Source of the DNA: Plasmodium coatneyi
Lineage: Eukaryota > Apicomplexa > Aconoidasida > Haemosporida > Plasmodiidae
Assembly (NCBI RefSeq): GCF_001680005.1
Contig: NC_033559.1
Span: 806,001-870,000, forward strand
DNA length: 64,000 nt
Direction of reading: 5' to 3'
The position numbers were made by a program, and so were the translations under genes. The notes under the pieces were generated by a model. It ran no database searches. It was not told the DNA's origin and saw nothing but the letters and a program-made list of their open reading frames with translations. This document shows positions 10,727 to 22,337 of this stretch, in pieces; the stretch's first letter is position 1, and each line of letters opens with the position of its first letter.

Positions 10727-11303
10727 TTTGTCTCTCGTCTTTCATCAGGTGGGATGCCCTTTTCTATGTGCGCTCACCGGAGGAATATCTAAGAACTGGT
10801 TCCTTGTACCTCCGGAACGTCTCCTCTCTTACCCCCTACATGAAGGAGTGCATGAACTGGTGAAAGCAACACATGGAACTCCTCACACGAAAAACAAAAA
10901 AAAGAAAAATTGTTACAATCAAATGAATGCTTTGTGGCGCCTTTCCCCTTAGCGTCACACTGGACCGAACTTCACATGCAAGACCTCTCCCGCAGCAGCA
11001 AAGCCGGGGACATTTTCGTGCCTTCGAGCAGAAGCCGCACCGGCGGTCGTTACCCGGACGCAAACAGATTGCCAAGTTTTAAACCATTGGGATAGGCAAA
11101 AAAACGAAAACAAACGAAAACAACGAAAGGAGTAAATGCATTTAGCAAGGGGCTTATCCAAACGCCGCTATATAACAGAAGGATACAAACTGGGGTTACA
11201 CTTATTAGCATGTTCTGATAATGCCCAATTTAGTTCCCCCTTAAATCTACTATCCCGTCGAATTAATCGTTACGCCTTTTAAAATTGCCCCTTACATTGT
11301 AAA

Positions 11304-11351
<48 letters not shown>

Positions 11352-12235
11352 ACACTGGGAATGGTGAGTAGATATACAGGCAAACTATAGTCATGCAATT
11401 TGAGTGACTCGTCGATCGTTTTTCTTTTTCCTTTTTAATCTGATCACGTTGGCAAATTTTTGTACGTATCGAGGGAGGCTAGTTTTCCGAGTTTCCCACT
11501 TTTAACACAGTTGTAAGTTTAACAAAGGCTCGTGTGCGATTTTTCCCAATTCGTAAAATTCCTATTTTTGCCTCCTGCGTTGGTCCAGTGGACGAGAATT
11601 CCCCTCTGTTGGATGCATCACCGGTCATGCGACTCGTTCAGCATATGCCCGGTGAGCTACAATCCCTGTTACACAACTAACAGGTAGAAAAAAGGTAAAT
11701 GGGCGGACCCCTTTTGCAGGAGTGAAGACGCACTTTTACGACTTACTTGGTGACAAAAAAATTATAAGTACAAGAGTACCTCCAAAGAATGGTAATATTT
11801 CGCGCATGGGAAATGGTCCCTATCGTGGCATTTTTTTTTTTTTTTTTTATTGCAAATTGAAAACGCGTTTGGTGATGTGGGCACATGTACGTTTGCATGG
11901 GAATAGAAAAAACTTTTCGCATTTTTCCTTTTTCTCCGTTTGGCACATCAGCAAGGTACTTGGCAAACATAATCCACACGAACTTTAAAAAAAAAAATTA
12001 ATTTGAAGAGACAGACATATGGGGACACATACGGAGGGGGGAGAAAAAAAAAAAAAAAAAACGAAAAGTTCAGAATCAGAGGAGCACAGGGGTATACATG
12101 CGTGTGCATCGGTAAACACGCACTCCTACGCGTGATTTTTAGCGCCCCGTTAAATTACGTGCCAAAAAGGGGAAATGAATAATTTTTACAATCACGCATG
12201 GTGGATATGGATTTGTCCGTGCGATGACGCTGTAC
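10727..12235. other. Intergenic, upstream of channel-like gene and downstream of GPI
   Basis: About 1.5 kb without a convincing gene. It holds the 44-base poly-T at 11306-11349, other T/A runs near 11830 and 12042, and short open frames without protein-like composition. It should contain the promoter and 5' leader of the channel-like gene and the 3' end of the isomerase transcript. Confidence 0.7.
11306..11349. repeat. Poly-T tract of 44
   Basis: Forty-four uninterrupted T, the longest homopolymer in the window. Shorter runs of roughly 20 to 30 T or A occur in most other intergenic spaces and several introns. Confidence 0.95.
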
Positions 12236-14083
12236 CTAGCTGAGGTAGTAACCCAGCAATATTTTGGTGGATTCGTTAAACCCGTAGGCGGTGGTGGTGG
12301 TGGTGGTGGCGGGCTGCTTCTTCGAACGCACCTCGTGGAAGTAGTTGCGGACCTCCTTGGCCAGGACCTTGCCGAGTTCGACACCCCACTGGTCGAAGCT
12401 GTTCACATTGAGCAGGTATCCCTCAGCGACGATTCGGGATTCGTATAGAGAGAGGAGCAATCCGCACGTGTAGAAGTTTAATTCATCAAACAGTAGCAAA
12501 GTGGAAGGTCTATTACCTTGGAAAACTTTATGGGTTAGCAATTCTGGAGCCATTTTTTTTTTGTTCATTTCGTTTTCTTGAGCTACTTGTTGTAAGGTTT
12601 TCCCCATGGCTAAAGCATCGGCTTGGGCAAAAAAGTTAGTCATCAATTCATCATGGTTACTAACCTTTTCACTTGGGAAGTGAAGAGGAAAGTGGGAATG
12701 TTTGAAACCGATTAATTCTACTGGAATGATCTGTCCTTGGTGAATTAACTGATAGAAGCTGTGTTGTCCATTGGTCCCTGGTTCTCCGAAAAACACCTGA
12801 CACGTGTTATAATTTATAAGATTGTTACTTCGGTCTACTGTTTTCCCGTTGCTCTCCATCGACAGCTGCTGAATATGAGCAGCAAATTTTAGCAGGTTCT
12901 GGAAGTATGGCAAAATGGCCACATTTTTACAATCCCAAAATTGGTTATTGTAAAAACTGGTTAACGCTAATAGGACTGGAATGTTCTCCTCAAACTTTGT
13001 TTTTAAAAAATGTTCATCCATGTCATGACAGCCATTTAGGAATTGTCTCATATTTTCATATCCAAATGCAATGGAAAGAGGTAGAATACCTACTGCACTT
13101 GTTACAGAGAATCTTCCTCCTACCCAGTCCCAAAATTCAAATACGTTCTCACGCACTATGCCGAATTCGTCTGTCAGTTCTAAGTTCGTACTAACTGCAA
13201 CCATATGTTTGCTCAAATCTTGGTCATCTTTTATCTTTAATTTTAGCCAATGTTTCATGGATCTCGCATTAAGCATCGTCTCTGCTGTTGTAAACGTTTT
13301 GGAAATTATCACGATAAGTGTGTCCGTCTGATCAATGTTGTGTATAGCCCTGTTGATATCGTTTGGATCCACGTTGGCCAAAAATCGTACGTTAATAATT
13401 TCGTCTTGGTCATAATTTATATTGAAATTACTTTCTGCGTCATTTTTGCACACATCCTGGTTTGCCCCGTTTGCCTGGTTCGCTCCGTTTGCTTGGTTTG
13501 CCCCGTTTACCTGGTTTGCCTGGTTTGTTTTTTTTTGTTTTTTTTTCTTCTCCAGTATGGTGTTGTAATAGTAGTACTTCATCGCCTCGTATACGAACTC
13601 CGTTCCAAGGTACGATCCCCCTATGCCTATACATATTAAATTTTTAAACTTGGTGTTTTTGCAAGTCCTTATAGTTCCGTTTCGAATGCTATTTGAATAT
13701 GCTTCAATTTTTTTTAACACCTCATGTACATTTTCAAGAATATTTTTTCCGTCCAGGACAATTTTGTGTGTATTTATTTTTTCGATTGGCATTCGCAAGG
13801 CAGTGTGAAGGACGCTCCTATTTTCTGTCATGTTCATTTTTTCTCCTTTAAATGTCTTCTCAATTTTTTCCTTCAGTTTTACTTCCTCCGCGTAGTCGAT
13901 TAATTTGTTTAGCGTCTTCGTTCCATACCTTTGCCTAGACAAGTCAATGTAGAAGTTCTTAAACTTTTTGATCAGCAGCTGCGACCTCTCCTTATCCTTC
14001 AGATACTCCTTCAGGTTCACTTTTTTCTCCTCCTCGGTTAGCTTTACCAGTTCCGTGTAGCTTTTCAGCCCGGTGACATCCAT
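12236..14083 (-). CDS. GPI: Glucose-6-phosphate isomerase
   Basis: Catalyses the second step of glycolysis, interconverting glucose 6-phosphate and fructose 6-phosphate, in the cytosol. The product is 615 residues. ATG at 14083 gives MDVTGLKSY; the frame runs on upstream only to a TTG, and the orthologous start matches 14083. Family hallmarks are all visible: the sugar-phosphate loop GIGGSYLGTEF, both isomerase signatures (around DWVGGRFSVTSAVG and NSFDQWGVELGK, the latter with the catalytic Lys), the Glu of GEPGTNGQHS, and the His-containing SNHDELMTNFFAQADALAMG. A repeated Asn-Gln-Ala/Val-Asn-Gly insert (DNA at ~13456-13536) sits between the N-terminal and central parts and is longer than in orthologues I remember. 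The C-terminus has a Thr run from a ggt repeat (~12288-12308). Single exon. Confidence 0.97.
   Translation of the reverse strand: MDVTGLKSYTELVKLTEEEKKVNLKEYLKDKERSQLLIKKFKNFYIDLSRQRYGTKTLNKLIDYAEEVKLKEKIEKTFKGEKMNMTENRSVLHTALRMPIEKINTHKIVLDGKNILENVHEVLKKIEAYSNSIRNGTIRTCKNTKFKNLICIGIGGSYLGTEFVYEAMKYYYYNTILEKKKKQKKTNQANQVNGANQANGANQANGANQDVCKNDAESNFNINYDQDEIINVRFLANVDPNDINRAIHNIDQTDTLIVIISKTFTTAETMLNARSMKHWLKLKIKDDQDLSKHMVAVSTNLELTDEFGIVRENVFEFWDWVGGRFSVTSAVGILPLSIAFGYENMRQFLNGCHDMDEHFLKTKFEENIPVLLALTSFYNNQFWDCKNVAILPYFQNLLKFAAHIQQLSMESNGKTVDRSNNLINYNTCQVFFGEPGTNGQHSFYQLIHQGQIIPVELIGFKHSHFPLHFPSEKVSNHDELMTNFFAQADALAMGKTLQQVAQENEMNKKKMAPELLTHKVFQGNRPSTLLLFDELNFYTCGLLLSLYESRIVAEGYLLNVNSFDQWGVELGKVLAKEVRNYFHEVRSKKQPATTTTTTAYGFNESTKILLGYYLS
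13456..13536 (-). repeat. 18-base coding repeat in GPI (Asn-Gln-Ala-Asn-Gly-Ala)
   Basis: About four imperfect 18-base units alternating Asn, Gln, Ala and Gly codons, followed upstream in the coding sense by a Lys-rich run. It is a surface-loop-like low-complexity insert in an otherwise conserved enzyme. Confidence 0.85.
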
Positions 14084-16259
14084 GGTTACGATGGCGTAGC
14101 GGTGCAACGATAAAATAACGTTAGATCAAATGTTCGATCAAGTGGTAAAAAATTGGCAAAAAAATAATGAAAAGGGGAAGTTACTAATGCAGCCGGCTTA
14201 GCGCACGAAGTGAAGCGGTGTACCCTGCCAAACACACACTCGGGGGGACATGCAAACACGCACAACTACATATGTATAAGCATACAAACGCAAACGTACG
14301 TATTATCACTCGTACAGGTGCGTGTGCTTTCGCGGTTTTCCAATTTAAAAAAAAAAAAAAAAATTGCTCCTCCGATCATGTAACAACGCCAAGATTGCAG
14401 CGAAGTAAGTAAGCAATTGGAGAGGGCTCAAGGGATAATTTCGTGTATCGTTAATATTTTTGCATTTTCCCTGGATGGTCTACAGTGCGATTTCCTCGCA
14501 AGCTTTATCGTTCATTTCGATGTTGCAAACGAATGACAACTGTTCATTCCTCTATGCTACGCATAATTACTGCGCAAACAAATATGTACACGGATGGTAA
14601 ACGAAAAAAAAAAAAAAAAAAAAAAAAATATAGCACGTTCACTTTTGTTAAATCCTTTCTGTTCCTTCGCTGGAACGGCGTACGAATATTTCAAACGTAT
14701 ACGTCACAAGCACAGGTGGTTGCCAAAGATCGCACCCATGTAACTGTCACACATGTAGGGATAGATGTTTTACGCAGAATGGCGTAAAAATATACTTTTT
14801 TTTGCAAGTTCTCACGTGCAGCAAATTTTTAACAACTAAAAGCTGCGTAAAGGGTGTCATGCAATTTTCGCCAAAAAAGTCAACTTGTAAGAAATGTAAA
14901 TAATTGCGGCGAAAAAAAGGAAATAATTCTGCCAAAGGATTGTAGAAGTTTGTTAAGAATTTGCCAACTTTCCAGTTTTACAGTTGTCACAATTCGACAA
15001 ATGTTCACCCACTTATGCTCGACAGGTTAGGCACATTAAATTAATGGTCAACGTTGTATAGGAGGTGAAAAATAAATTATCTTTCCCTTGCGAAAAGGGA
15101 TATTATATGATACGTGTTCTTCGCTCCGCGGTAACGATTTGGTGTAGCGTTGCCAAATTTTTGTCGACACTTGGGAGAAGAATCGCCCCCCCAATTGGCG
15201 AAATATTGCGGGCTAAGCTTCACACAAAATTGGTGCAAATTTTACAAAAAATTCACATATATTTCATGCAAATTCGATGCAATTTTTTCCCCCTTATTTT
15301 TGTTGCTACTCACGCCGCTGTATTCCGCTTACCGGTTCTGCTCTCCCGGAGTGGCAATATAACTATCCGCTACACTGACACATTTGACGGCACCGAATAG
15401 GGCTGCGCCATTTGCCGGGGCTGTCGCGGGCGCTTGTGGCGTTAACACCGTTACGTGATTGCTGCAGCTAAAAGGTACGCTTCGGGAGTGTTGCTTAAAA
15501 AGCTACGCTAAAAAGTTACCTGATAAAGCTTAAGCTTCGAATGCCACTTGTATGCCATGCTCCGCATCCGCTTTGCCAATTGGGTCGAAAAAATACATTC
15601 ATGTCTTAACTGCAAGTTTACGCCTCCTGCATTCAAAATTAGTTATTGCCATTTTCCCCCTCGTATGTTTACAAAAAAAAAAAAAAAAAAAAATACACAC
15701 ATAACATATACACGGTAGGGCCTCATTTTGAAAGGAATGTCTTCGCAAGATCCAAATAATTTTATTTTAAATAAATCAAAAAAAAAAAAAAAAATACCTA
15801 TTCGCTCATGTAACCTTCATTTAAATGGAATAATTACGAAGCAGCAGATGGTGTAGCATATAACTCCCATTTCATTTTTCGCACCTGCGCATTATTCGCG
15901 CTTGCCGCAAATTGGCATATGCATATTATTTAAGTGCCTAAAAAAAAATATATTTCTCTTTAAACTCATGTATAACCCTCCGCGTGCGTTTCCATGACGA
16001 GGTACTTCCCCCTATTGCATTTTTCGCTACTTAAAAATAAACGTAAAAAATACCGGCGCGGTGAGCCCCCTGCATAATCGAAGAGGAGCCTGCGCAAAGG
16101 ACATCCCACTTTAAAAAGGTCGTGCAATTACGCCTTTGAATAACACCAGCGCTTATGTACCCTTATGTTTACGCAAACATGAACGTGTGATCAGAGCAAC
16201 TGATACACGCGTGCAGCGCGCACATTATATATGTACCCCCCTCCAACGAAGCGCGCAAA
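14084..16259. other. Divergent intergenic region between GPI and the CBP3-like gene
   Basis: About 2.2 kb shared by two genes transcribed away from each other, so it should hold both promoters and 5' leaders. It has poly-A/T runs near 14347, 14605, 15674 and 15778. Short open frames look random; I see no further gene. Confidence 0.7.
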
Positions 16260-17192
16260 ATGAACCCGTTCCTCCTCCGGCGCTGCCAAAAGTTCAAACC
16301 CTTTGAGACATTCAAAAGGTCCAAATGCCTAATCAACAACGCACTGAGTAGTAAAAACTTAAAATGGAAGACCACAAACGAGTCGTACTGTGAGTACATA
16401 CTCACGCCCGAGGAGGAAGCCCAACTAAGACAAAATCATTTTCGCATAATTGCAAGCAGCGACATAAATGTAGATGGGCATGTCATGCACGAAGGCGTTA
16501 AAAATTATAAGGACAATATGAACACCTCTACATACTACAAAAAATTAAACTCCAATTTGAATGACATCAAAAGTGGCAGCAGCTTCTTTGGTCAATATTA
16601 TGTGAAAATTTTAAACAGTCTGATGGAAAAGGTTCGGAATGTTCCCGTTATAAATTATCTGTACAACAATATCGTCTTGAGGTACAGAGTAAACATTCAC
16701 GTGTTTGTTTCTCCACTGTACGAAAGAATAAACAATGAAAAACTGTTTGTAAAATTTCAAATAAACAAAAACGACGTTCGACAAATTATGTACTTTTTAT
16801 GTATGCACGTGTGGATTTACTGCGCCAAGTTAAATACAATGAATAATCGATATTTAAAGATTCTCCTGTGGGAAATCATATGGGATTATTACAGGGCATT
16901 ACTCATCAAGTACAAAATTTCTGAGTTTTCCTTCAATACGTATTTGATTAATATGCAAGAATATTCCCTAGGCTTTTGCATCGGGTTGGATGAATGCATA
17001 GGGAAGGAGTTCTACGCGGGAAATATTTGCAACCTGCTTTTTAATCACATTTACAGCGAGAATGAGCAATTTAAGAACTCCAAAGAGTTAATAGACTTAA
17101 CCGTTTACTGCATACGGATGTACCACTTTGTTAACCAGTTGCCCGAGGACAACTTCACGAACGCGAGGTTTACTTGGCCAGACGTGAAGTAG
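16260..17192 (+). CDS. CBP3/UQCC1-like ubiquinol-cytochrome c reductase assembly chaperone
   Basis: Probably a mitochondrial factor for cytochrome b synthesis and complex III assembly, as CBP3/UQCC1 is in yeast and animals. ATG at 16260; 310 residues; single exon. The first ~55 residues are basic and poor in acidic residues, as expected for a mitochondrial presequence. The chaperone domain fills the C-terminal half: a helix MYFLCMHVWIYCAKL matches the family's LLHVWxxLVR segment, followed by LLWEIIWDYY, then the GLDECI segment matching the family's GYDEGI, then a helix ending YCIRMYHFVNQLPEDNF and a final Trp-containing motif. The order and spacing agree with UQCC1. Complex III is essential to the parasite and a drug target, but I infer the assembly role only from family membership. 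Confidence 0.8.
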   Translation: MNPFLLRRCQKFKPFETFKRSKCLINNALSSKNLKWKTTNESYCEYILTPEEEAQLRQNHFRIIASSDINVDGHVMHEGVKNYKDNMNTSTYYKKLNSNLNDIKSGSSFFGQYYVKILNSLMEKVRNVPVINYLYNNIVLRYRVNIHVFVSPLYERINNEKLFVKFQINKNDVRQIMYFLCMHVWIYCAKLNTMNNRYLKILLWEIIWDYYRALLIKYKISEFSFNTYLINMQEYSLGFCIGLDECIGKEFYAGNICNLLFNHIYSENEQFKNSKELIDLTVYCIRMYHFVNQLPEDNFTNARFTWPDVK

Positions 17193-17551
17193 GCTTCCTC
17201 AGCCCTTCAAAATTTTGAACTGCATTAAAGCCTGTTAAATTGGATTGTTTTTTTTTTTTTTTTTTTTTTTGTGTGCATGTACATGTGTACATACAGCTAG
17301 CCACCGACTCCCCGCGCACACATCGCAGGTGCGTACTTTTCTCCATAGGAGAACAACAACAAAAAAAAAATGCTAAAATAGCAACCCTATATGGGCTTTA
17401 AATCATCGGGGTAAATGCACACGTAGGAAACCCCCCATAAAATGTGCAATTTTTACTTTTTTTTTGGTTAGCTGGTGTGTCTTCCAAATGAATTATGCCT
17501 GACTTGTTCAGGTAAATTCGCATTCGCAATTGGGATGTGTGCCTCTCCCTG
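17193..17551. other. Short convergent intergenic region
   Basis: It separates two genes that point at each other (CBP3-like and Era). It contains a poly-T run near 17247-17270 and a short A run at ~17360. Nothing else is recognisable; it must contain both 3' untranslated regions. Confidence 0.7.
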
Positions 17552-19015
17552 TTAAGTGCTAACCGACTTCACGTGGATGTGAACGTACACATTCTGGCCC
17601 CACAGCTGCGTCAACTTGTAAGACACATTTCTGCGCATGTTAATAATAAGCTTGTTGTGAACGCCGCAAATCATTTTAGCAACCTTTTGGCTTTTCACAA
17701 CAATTTGATATTCAATGATGAGGGAGTTGTCCAAATTCACACACCATGACAGCATGTTGTGCTTGACTTTATAAGGGACATCCTTATTAAACCAGCAATA
17801 CAAATAGGTGTTAATCAGCTGTTCAACGACTTGTACTTTGGTCAAAGTTGTGTTGGAATCCTTGGGGTACACCCAAAATTGATTTTTAGCCTTAAACTTG
17901 GCGATATAATCCAATAATTCCTCAATACCTTTGTTATATTTTGCAGAAATAAAAAATATGTTGTCAAAATTCCCGTTGCTCATAAATTCCTTAGCCCGCG
18001 CATTGGCCCACTTATTGTTTGTGCATAAATCTACTTTGTTTAGGACGAGTATCACCGGCGGGACCAACTTTTGCTGTTCCCCTTCACCATTCGGCGTGTT
18101 CTTACTGTTTACATCACTGTTGTACGATTCAATAATTTTTTTCCTATTTTTAAGTAAGTTTTCTTTGACACTTTTGTCCCTATACTTGGCCTCCTTTTCC
18201 ATTGCGGTGGAAAAATAATCTACAAATTTTTGCACATTTTTTTTGGAATTTTCGTAAAGCTCTTCATTAGTGGAGCCGCTATTCAAATCAATTTGTGGTT
18301 CCTCCTGATCATTGTCTTCACTAGGATGGTTATAGCTGTAGTGCTGCGTTTCCCCCTCGTCTTCGCTCTCACTGCTGTATGCTTCTACCTTTTTGGGTGC
18401 TAGCATTCGTACTATGTTGAACACATCGTGCGTTGGCCTCTTCACAGTGTCCGCGATAAATAAAACCAAGTCTGCTTCCTCATATCCCTTCCATGCATAA
18501 CTCACTAATTCTTTACAAAACTTTTTTTTCTTATGTGACGGGACAATACCAGGCGAATCAATAAAAATTATCTGAACGTTGTCTTTTGTGTATATTCCTT
18601 TTATGTCCTGTCTGGTAGTATTAATTTTTGGCGAAACTGCTGAAATGGTTTTATTCAATATTGAATTTAGGAGAGAGCTTTTCCCTGCATTGGGGGCCCC
18701 AATTAGTGCCACTTTTAGATATTTCGGATTTGCCGGCTGTTCTGGTATTTTCCACGTATTCATGTAGGCACTTTTGGGTATAACTCCTCTGGTTATATTG
18801 GGGGGGTAATATGTGCTTGCGCCTTTTTCACTGGCCTTTCTTGCCCCTTCACTTTTGATCCCTTCATTTTGCGCCTCCTTAATTTTCAACTCGTGTGACA
18901 GCGGCTTCGCCCTTATGTATCTTTCCAAAATGGAAAAATTCCGCGCACTGAAATGTGGGGTACATTTGGGCTTCCTATTTAGTGGGCCAAATAGATACGC
19001 GGCATATTTCAGCAT
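17552..19015 (-). CDS. Era-type GTPase, probably organellar
   Basis: Era binds the small ribosomal subunit RNA and helps 30S-type subunit maturation; in eukaryotes it works in mitochondria or plastids. The product is 487 residues from ATG at 19015. GTPase motifs are all present: G1 GAPNAGKS (106-113), the TTRQD switch I (133-137), G3 DSPG (153-156), G4 NKVD (326-329) and G5 SAK (357-359). A KH-like C-terminal domain follows, with KMICGVHNKLI near 450. A hydrophilic, Ser/Glu/Asp- and Lys-rich insert of about 108 residues (210-318) separates G3 from G4, which bacterial Era lacks. The ~100-residue N-terminal extension starts hydrophobic/basic (MLKYAAYLFG) and suggests organelle import; mitochondrion versus apicoplast is undecided. 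Confidence 0.92.
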   Translation of the reverse strand: MLKYAAYLFGPLNRKPKCTPHFSARNFSILERYIRAKPLSHELKIKEAQNEGIKSEGARKASEKGASTYYPPNITRGVIPKSAYMNTWKIPEQPANPKYLKVALIGAPNAGKSSLLNSILNKTISAVSPKINTTRQDIKGIYTKDNVQIIFIDSPGIVPSHKKKKFCKELVSYAWKGYEEADLVLFIADTVKRPTHDVFNIVRMLAPKKVEAYSSESEDEGETQHYSYNHPSEDNDQEEPQIDLNSGSTNEELYENSKKNVQKFVDYFSTAMEKEAKYRDKSVKENLLKNRKKIIESYNSDVNSKNTPNGEGEQQKLVPPVILVLNKVDLCTNNKWANARAKEFMSNGNFDNIFFISAKYNKGIEELLDYIAKFKAKNQFWVYPKDSNTTLTKVQVVEQLINTYLYCWFNKDVPYKVKHNMLSWCVNLDNSLIIEYQIVVKSQKVAKMICGVHNKLIINMRRNVSYKLTQLWGQNVYVHIHVKSVST

Positions 19016-22000
19016 TTTTATTTGTACACACTGCGGGGAACATGCACAAAGTGTGTGCGTTCATTTGGTGGTTTCTTTTATTTGTAGGAGGCCACCAGCC
19101 GCAGGTAGATCCATTTCGGTTTCAGCGCAAAAATGAGGAAAAAATGAGCATAGGTGTGTCTCCTTTTGATACCCTCCAGGGGAGTGGGATTTTTTCCAGT
19201 GCTGCTGCGTTGCAGTTTGCTTCATTGATGCACGAACGAGAGATGTGCCGTTTTGCAGATTTAGCCAGATGGTCTATGAGAACACAATACGTGAGGATGT
19301 GCTTTCCCAATTCCCCTCCACATTGCTAAGAATTTTTTGTGCCCCTAAAACGGTGTTCCCCTTATGGAAGCAAAGCCCAGGTTGAACAGTTGAACATCGG
19401 GGTGGTCAGAAAAAAGGAGGGGAAAAAAAAAAGGAACATTTATTAACGACCATGTGAAAGCAATAAAATGCTGAAATCCTTGAAAAGTAGTGAATCGAGT
19501 TTTTCCTTTTGGCATTCAATATATGAGGAAAGATAAATAGCATGTTCTCAAAATGGTTCATTTGCACTAGTGCGCGATTGCGTAACGGGTTTGTCAATGC
19601 AGTAGGCGACGTGAGGACATGTCCCGTTCGCATGACACATTTTTGGAAAAAAAAAAAAAAATTCAAAACATATTCTTTTCGATAAATAGATATTTGTGCC
19701 TTTCCGCTAACTGGGTGAACCTCTTTGAGTATAAGCACTTTCCCATTTTTTGGGATACTCTGCGTTTTGTTTCTTTTCGTTTGTTCCTTTTTTGCACTTT
19801 AGCAAAGGGATGTCGCGTTTTTCAAACCTGTACATACAAAGCGCGTGTGACAACAGGGAAAAGGTGAAAAAGTGAACGGTCGCTTTTCTTCCTCCTCTTT
19901 TGTATTTCACACCAACCACTTAGGATCTCCTTCTACATGTGGAAAAATTTACGAAAGGGTTAGGAACTCATTCCATTTTTTGTGTGTCACATTTTTTTTT
20001 CAACAAATTGGGGGAAAAGGTTAACAGCCCAGACATATCGTTTGGGAAAAAGGAAATGTGCAGAAAGGGGGGGAGAATTATCCGTCCAGTGGGTGGATAA
20101 ACGAAGGGGAAAGTATAAGCAAATAAAAAAAAAAAAAAAAAAAACTTTTTCTTCAAAGGGGAATGCGAATTGCGCATGATATATCTCACATCACACATTT
20201 TGATGAAGTTTTTTTTTTTTTTTTTTTTTTTTTTCTTTTGCTTATTCTTTCCCCTTCGCTTGTTTGGAAAAGAAACCACAGCAGAAAGAACGGACGCGAC
20301 GGGAAAGACATTTTCACCTCTTCAGACATATTATTATCCCCCTATTTGAACATATCCCAAATTTTATGAAGTGATATAATACCATATTTAACGCTCTACA
20401 TGGATGTTAATCCGTGTAACTCCTCGTGTAAGACTTGTTCTTTGCATGCGAGTTTCTTCCTAACGGCATTTTTTTCGCATTCATAAAATACGCATATGTG
20501 CAAGGAATACACACACAAGCTTGTACATATGTGGGCGTCTATATACACATGTAGCCATTTTATGAGCTTCTTCCCCGATATATTTTTTAACGACCGAGTG
20601 ACAAAACTTCCGTGCAATGTTTTGTGAACACCTCTTGGTGGGCCTTAGATAATAAAGAACAAAATCAATTTTCACCGATTGGGACACTCGTTTCTCATTT
20701 TTCGCCACCCCATATGCACATCCCTCAACAAATTTATTGAACCTGCTCAGAGGAAGCACCTCGGGTGGGCAGCTACACAATCACACGCGTAGGCACATAC
20801 GTTCACATGTGCACAGCTTAAACATATTCTCTTTCGTCTGGCCAGTCCTACACATGACCTAACAACGCGCTTTTTCTTCCAAACGGGTGTAGGATAAAAT
20901 TTTGCGTGCCTTTTGGCGAACGCCGCCAAGTTGAAATCTTTTACGAGTCCTCATTTGAAACGAAAAAACGGAGCTATCACCTATAGCCGGTTGAAACTTT
21001 TTTCGTTGACCTGTTTTTTTTTCCTTTTTCTTTTGTCCTTACTTATCCCTTTTTACAATAGGGACAAAAACGCAATGTTACGCAAAACAGCCGTGCTTGC
21101 TGCCATACAGGAAAGTAACTCCTCTATGTAACACAGAACCATTCGGAAACTTGCAAATGGGTGGAGCGAAATCAGGGCGCCAGTCAGCACATGTGCACAA
21201 TTTTATTTTTCCTCCCCCTTTGTGCAATCTTTGCAATATATGAAGAATACCACGTTGAGGGCATACGACCGTACATCGTAGATTTACAAACCTGTTGCAA
21301 CAAAGTGCCAAGTTAGAAGCAGGCTTGCGTGGGTTTTATTTCCGGGCAATCATCTTCGCGAGCTTGTTCATATTTTTTTAATGTGCTTACGTATTGCACA
21401 TCCCCCCCTACATGCGTGCAGTTTTGGCGGTAAGGTCACCCGTGGGGCGTTCCTAAAGGCGTTTGGCAAGATTGTTGGTGTGCTCATCTGTGAGCTTAGT
21501 AGTCAGATTACCAGTGCTTTACTAGCATGCTTGCTAGATGCTTATCACCATTTTTTCGTTCCTTTGCCGCCACGCCAAGCATACTTCCACACACCTCAAA
21601 TAATTTTTTTTTTTATCCCAGATTTGGTTTTTTTCCTTTTTTTTTTCCGTTAGATAAATATACCGACTTATTGTGTGTTCCATTCCTGCCTACATTTGTT
21701 TGTTTTTTTTTTTTTCGTTTGTTTTTCCCCCCTTTTTTTCTGCAATCCGTGCGGTTTATTATTCTTTTCCAAATGTGAGGGGGCCAACCGTTTTTCTTCT
21801 TTGCTTCCAATTGTGCCTACCCAATACATACATGCAGAGTAATTAAAATGTTTAATTGCGCCAGGGGGAGAAGCGTTCGTGAAATTTGTTTGTAGCAGTA
21901 CGGATTCGTTGCAGAGGACGAGGGCCAAGTGGCAAAAAAGGAGAGGGGAAATACGTCAGTATATTACCACTGTGTATATATACACATAATATGTGATCAC

Positions 22001-22337
22001 ATGTAGGAACCCCACACAGGCCTACGTATGTACCACTGCCCCCGTCCTGAAGGCACCGTCGCATGAGCGAACCGGGAAGAAGCACCCCTCCCCTCCGCAA
22101 AAATACAAAATTAAAACAACCGTCGTAGAAGCTGGGGAACCGGCTCTGGCAAGGGACAACCAACCAGTGAGGACACCGAAGGAAGTACCGCCTATCCGTT
22201 TTGCGAGCCGCTTAACAGACCGCCTTACAAATCGCTTTCCAACTGCATAGCAACTGCGTAGCAACTGCTTTTGACGCCCTCCAGCGAAAGAATGAATTTG
22301 CACCCCACACCACCTACCCCGCAAGAGTAATCACACA
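19016..22337. other. Divergent intergenic region between Era and ataxin-2-like genes
   Basis: About 3.3 kb of probable promoter and leader sequence for both flanking genes. It carries many homopolymer runs (about 19647, 20127, 20211, 21608, 21704). All open frames are short, overlap on several frames and lack protein-like composition. I see no gene. Confidence 0.65.

Noticed and set aside
11577..11600. tRNA-Gly-like 5' half (tggtccagtgg followed by gagaattc)
   Set aside because: It resembles an A box, but I find no matching B box, anticodon arm or acceptor-stem pairing downstream; probably chance.
14084..14107. Upstream extension of the GPI frame
   Set aside because: It begins with TTG; the ATG at 14083 agrees with the known start of the orthologous enzyme.
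19122..21928. Numerous 60-110 codon frames between Era and the ataxin-2-like gene
   Set aside because: They overlap on several frames, consist largely of Lys, Phe or Ser from homopolymers and lack splice-compatible continuations.
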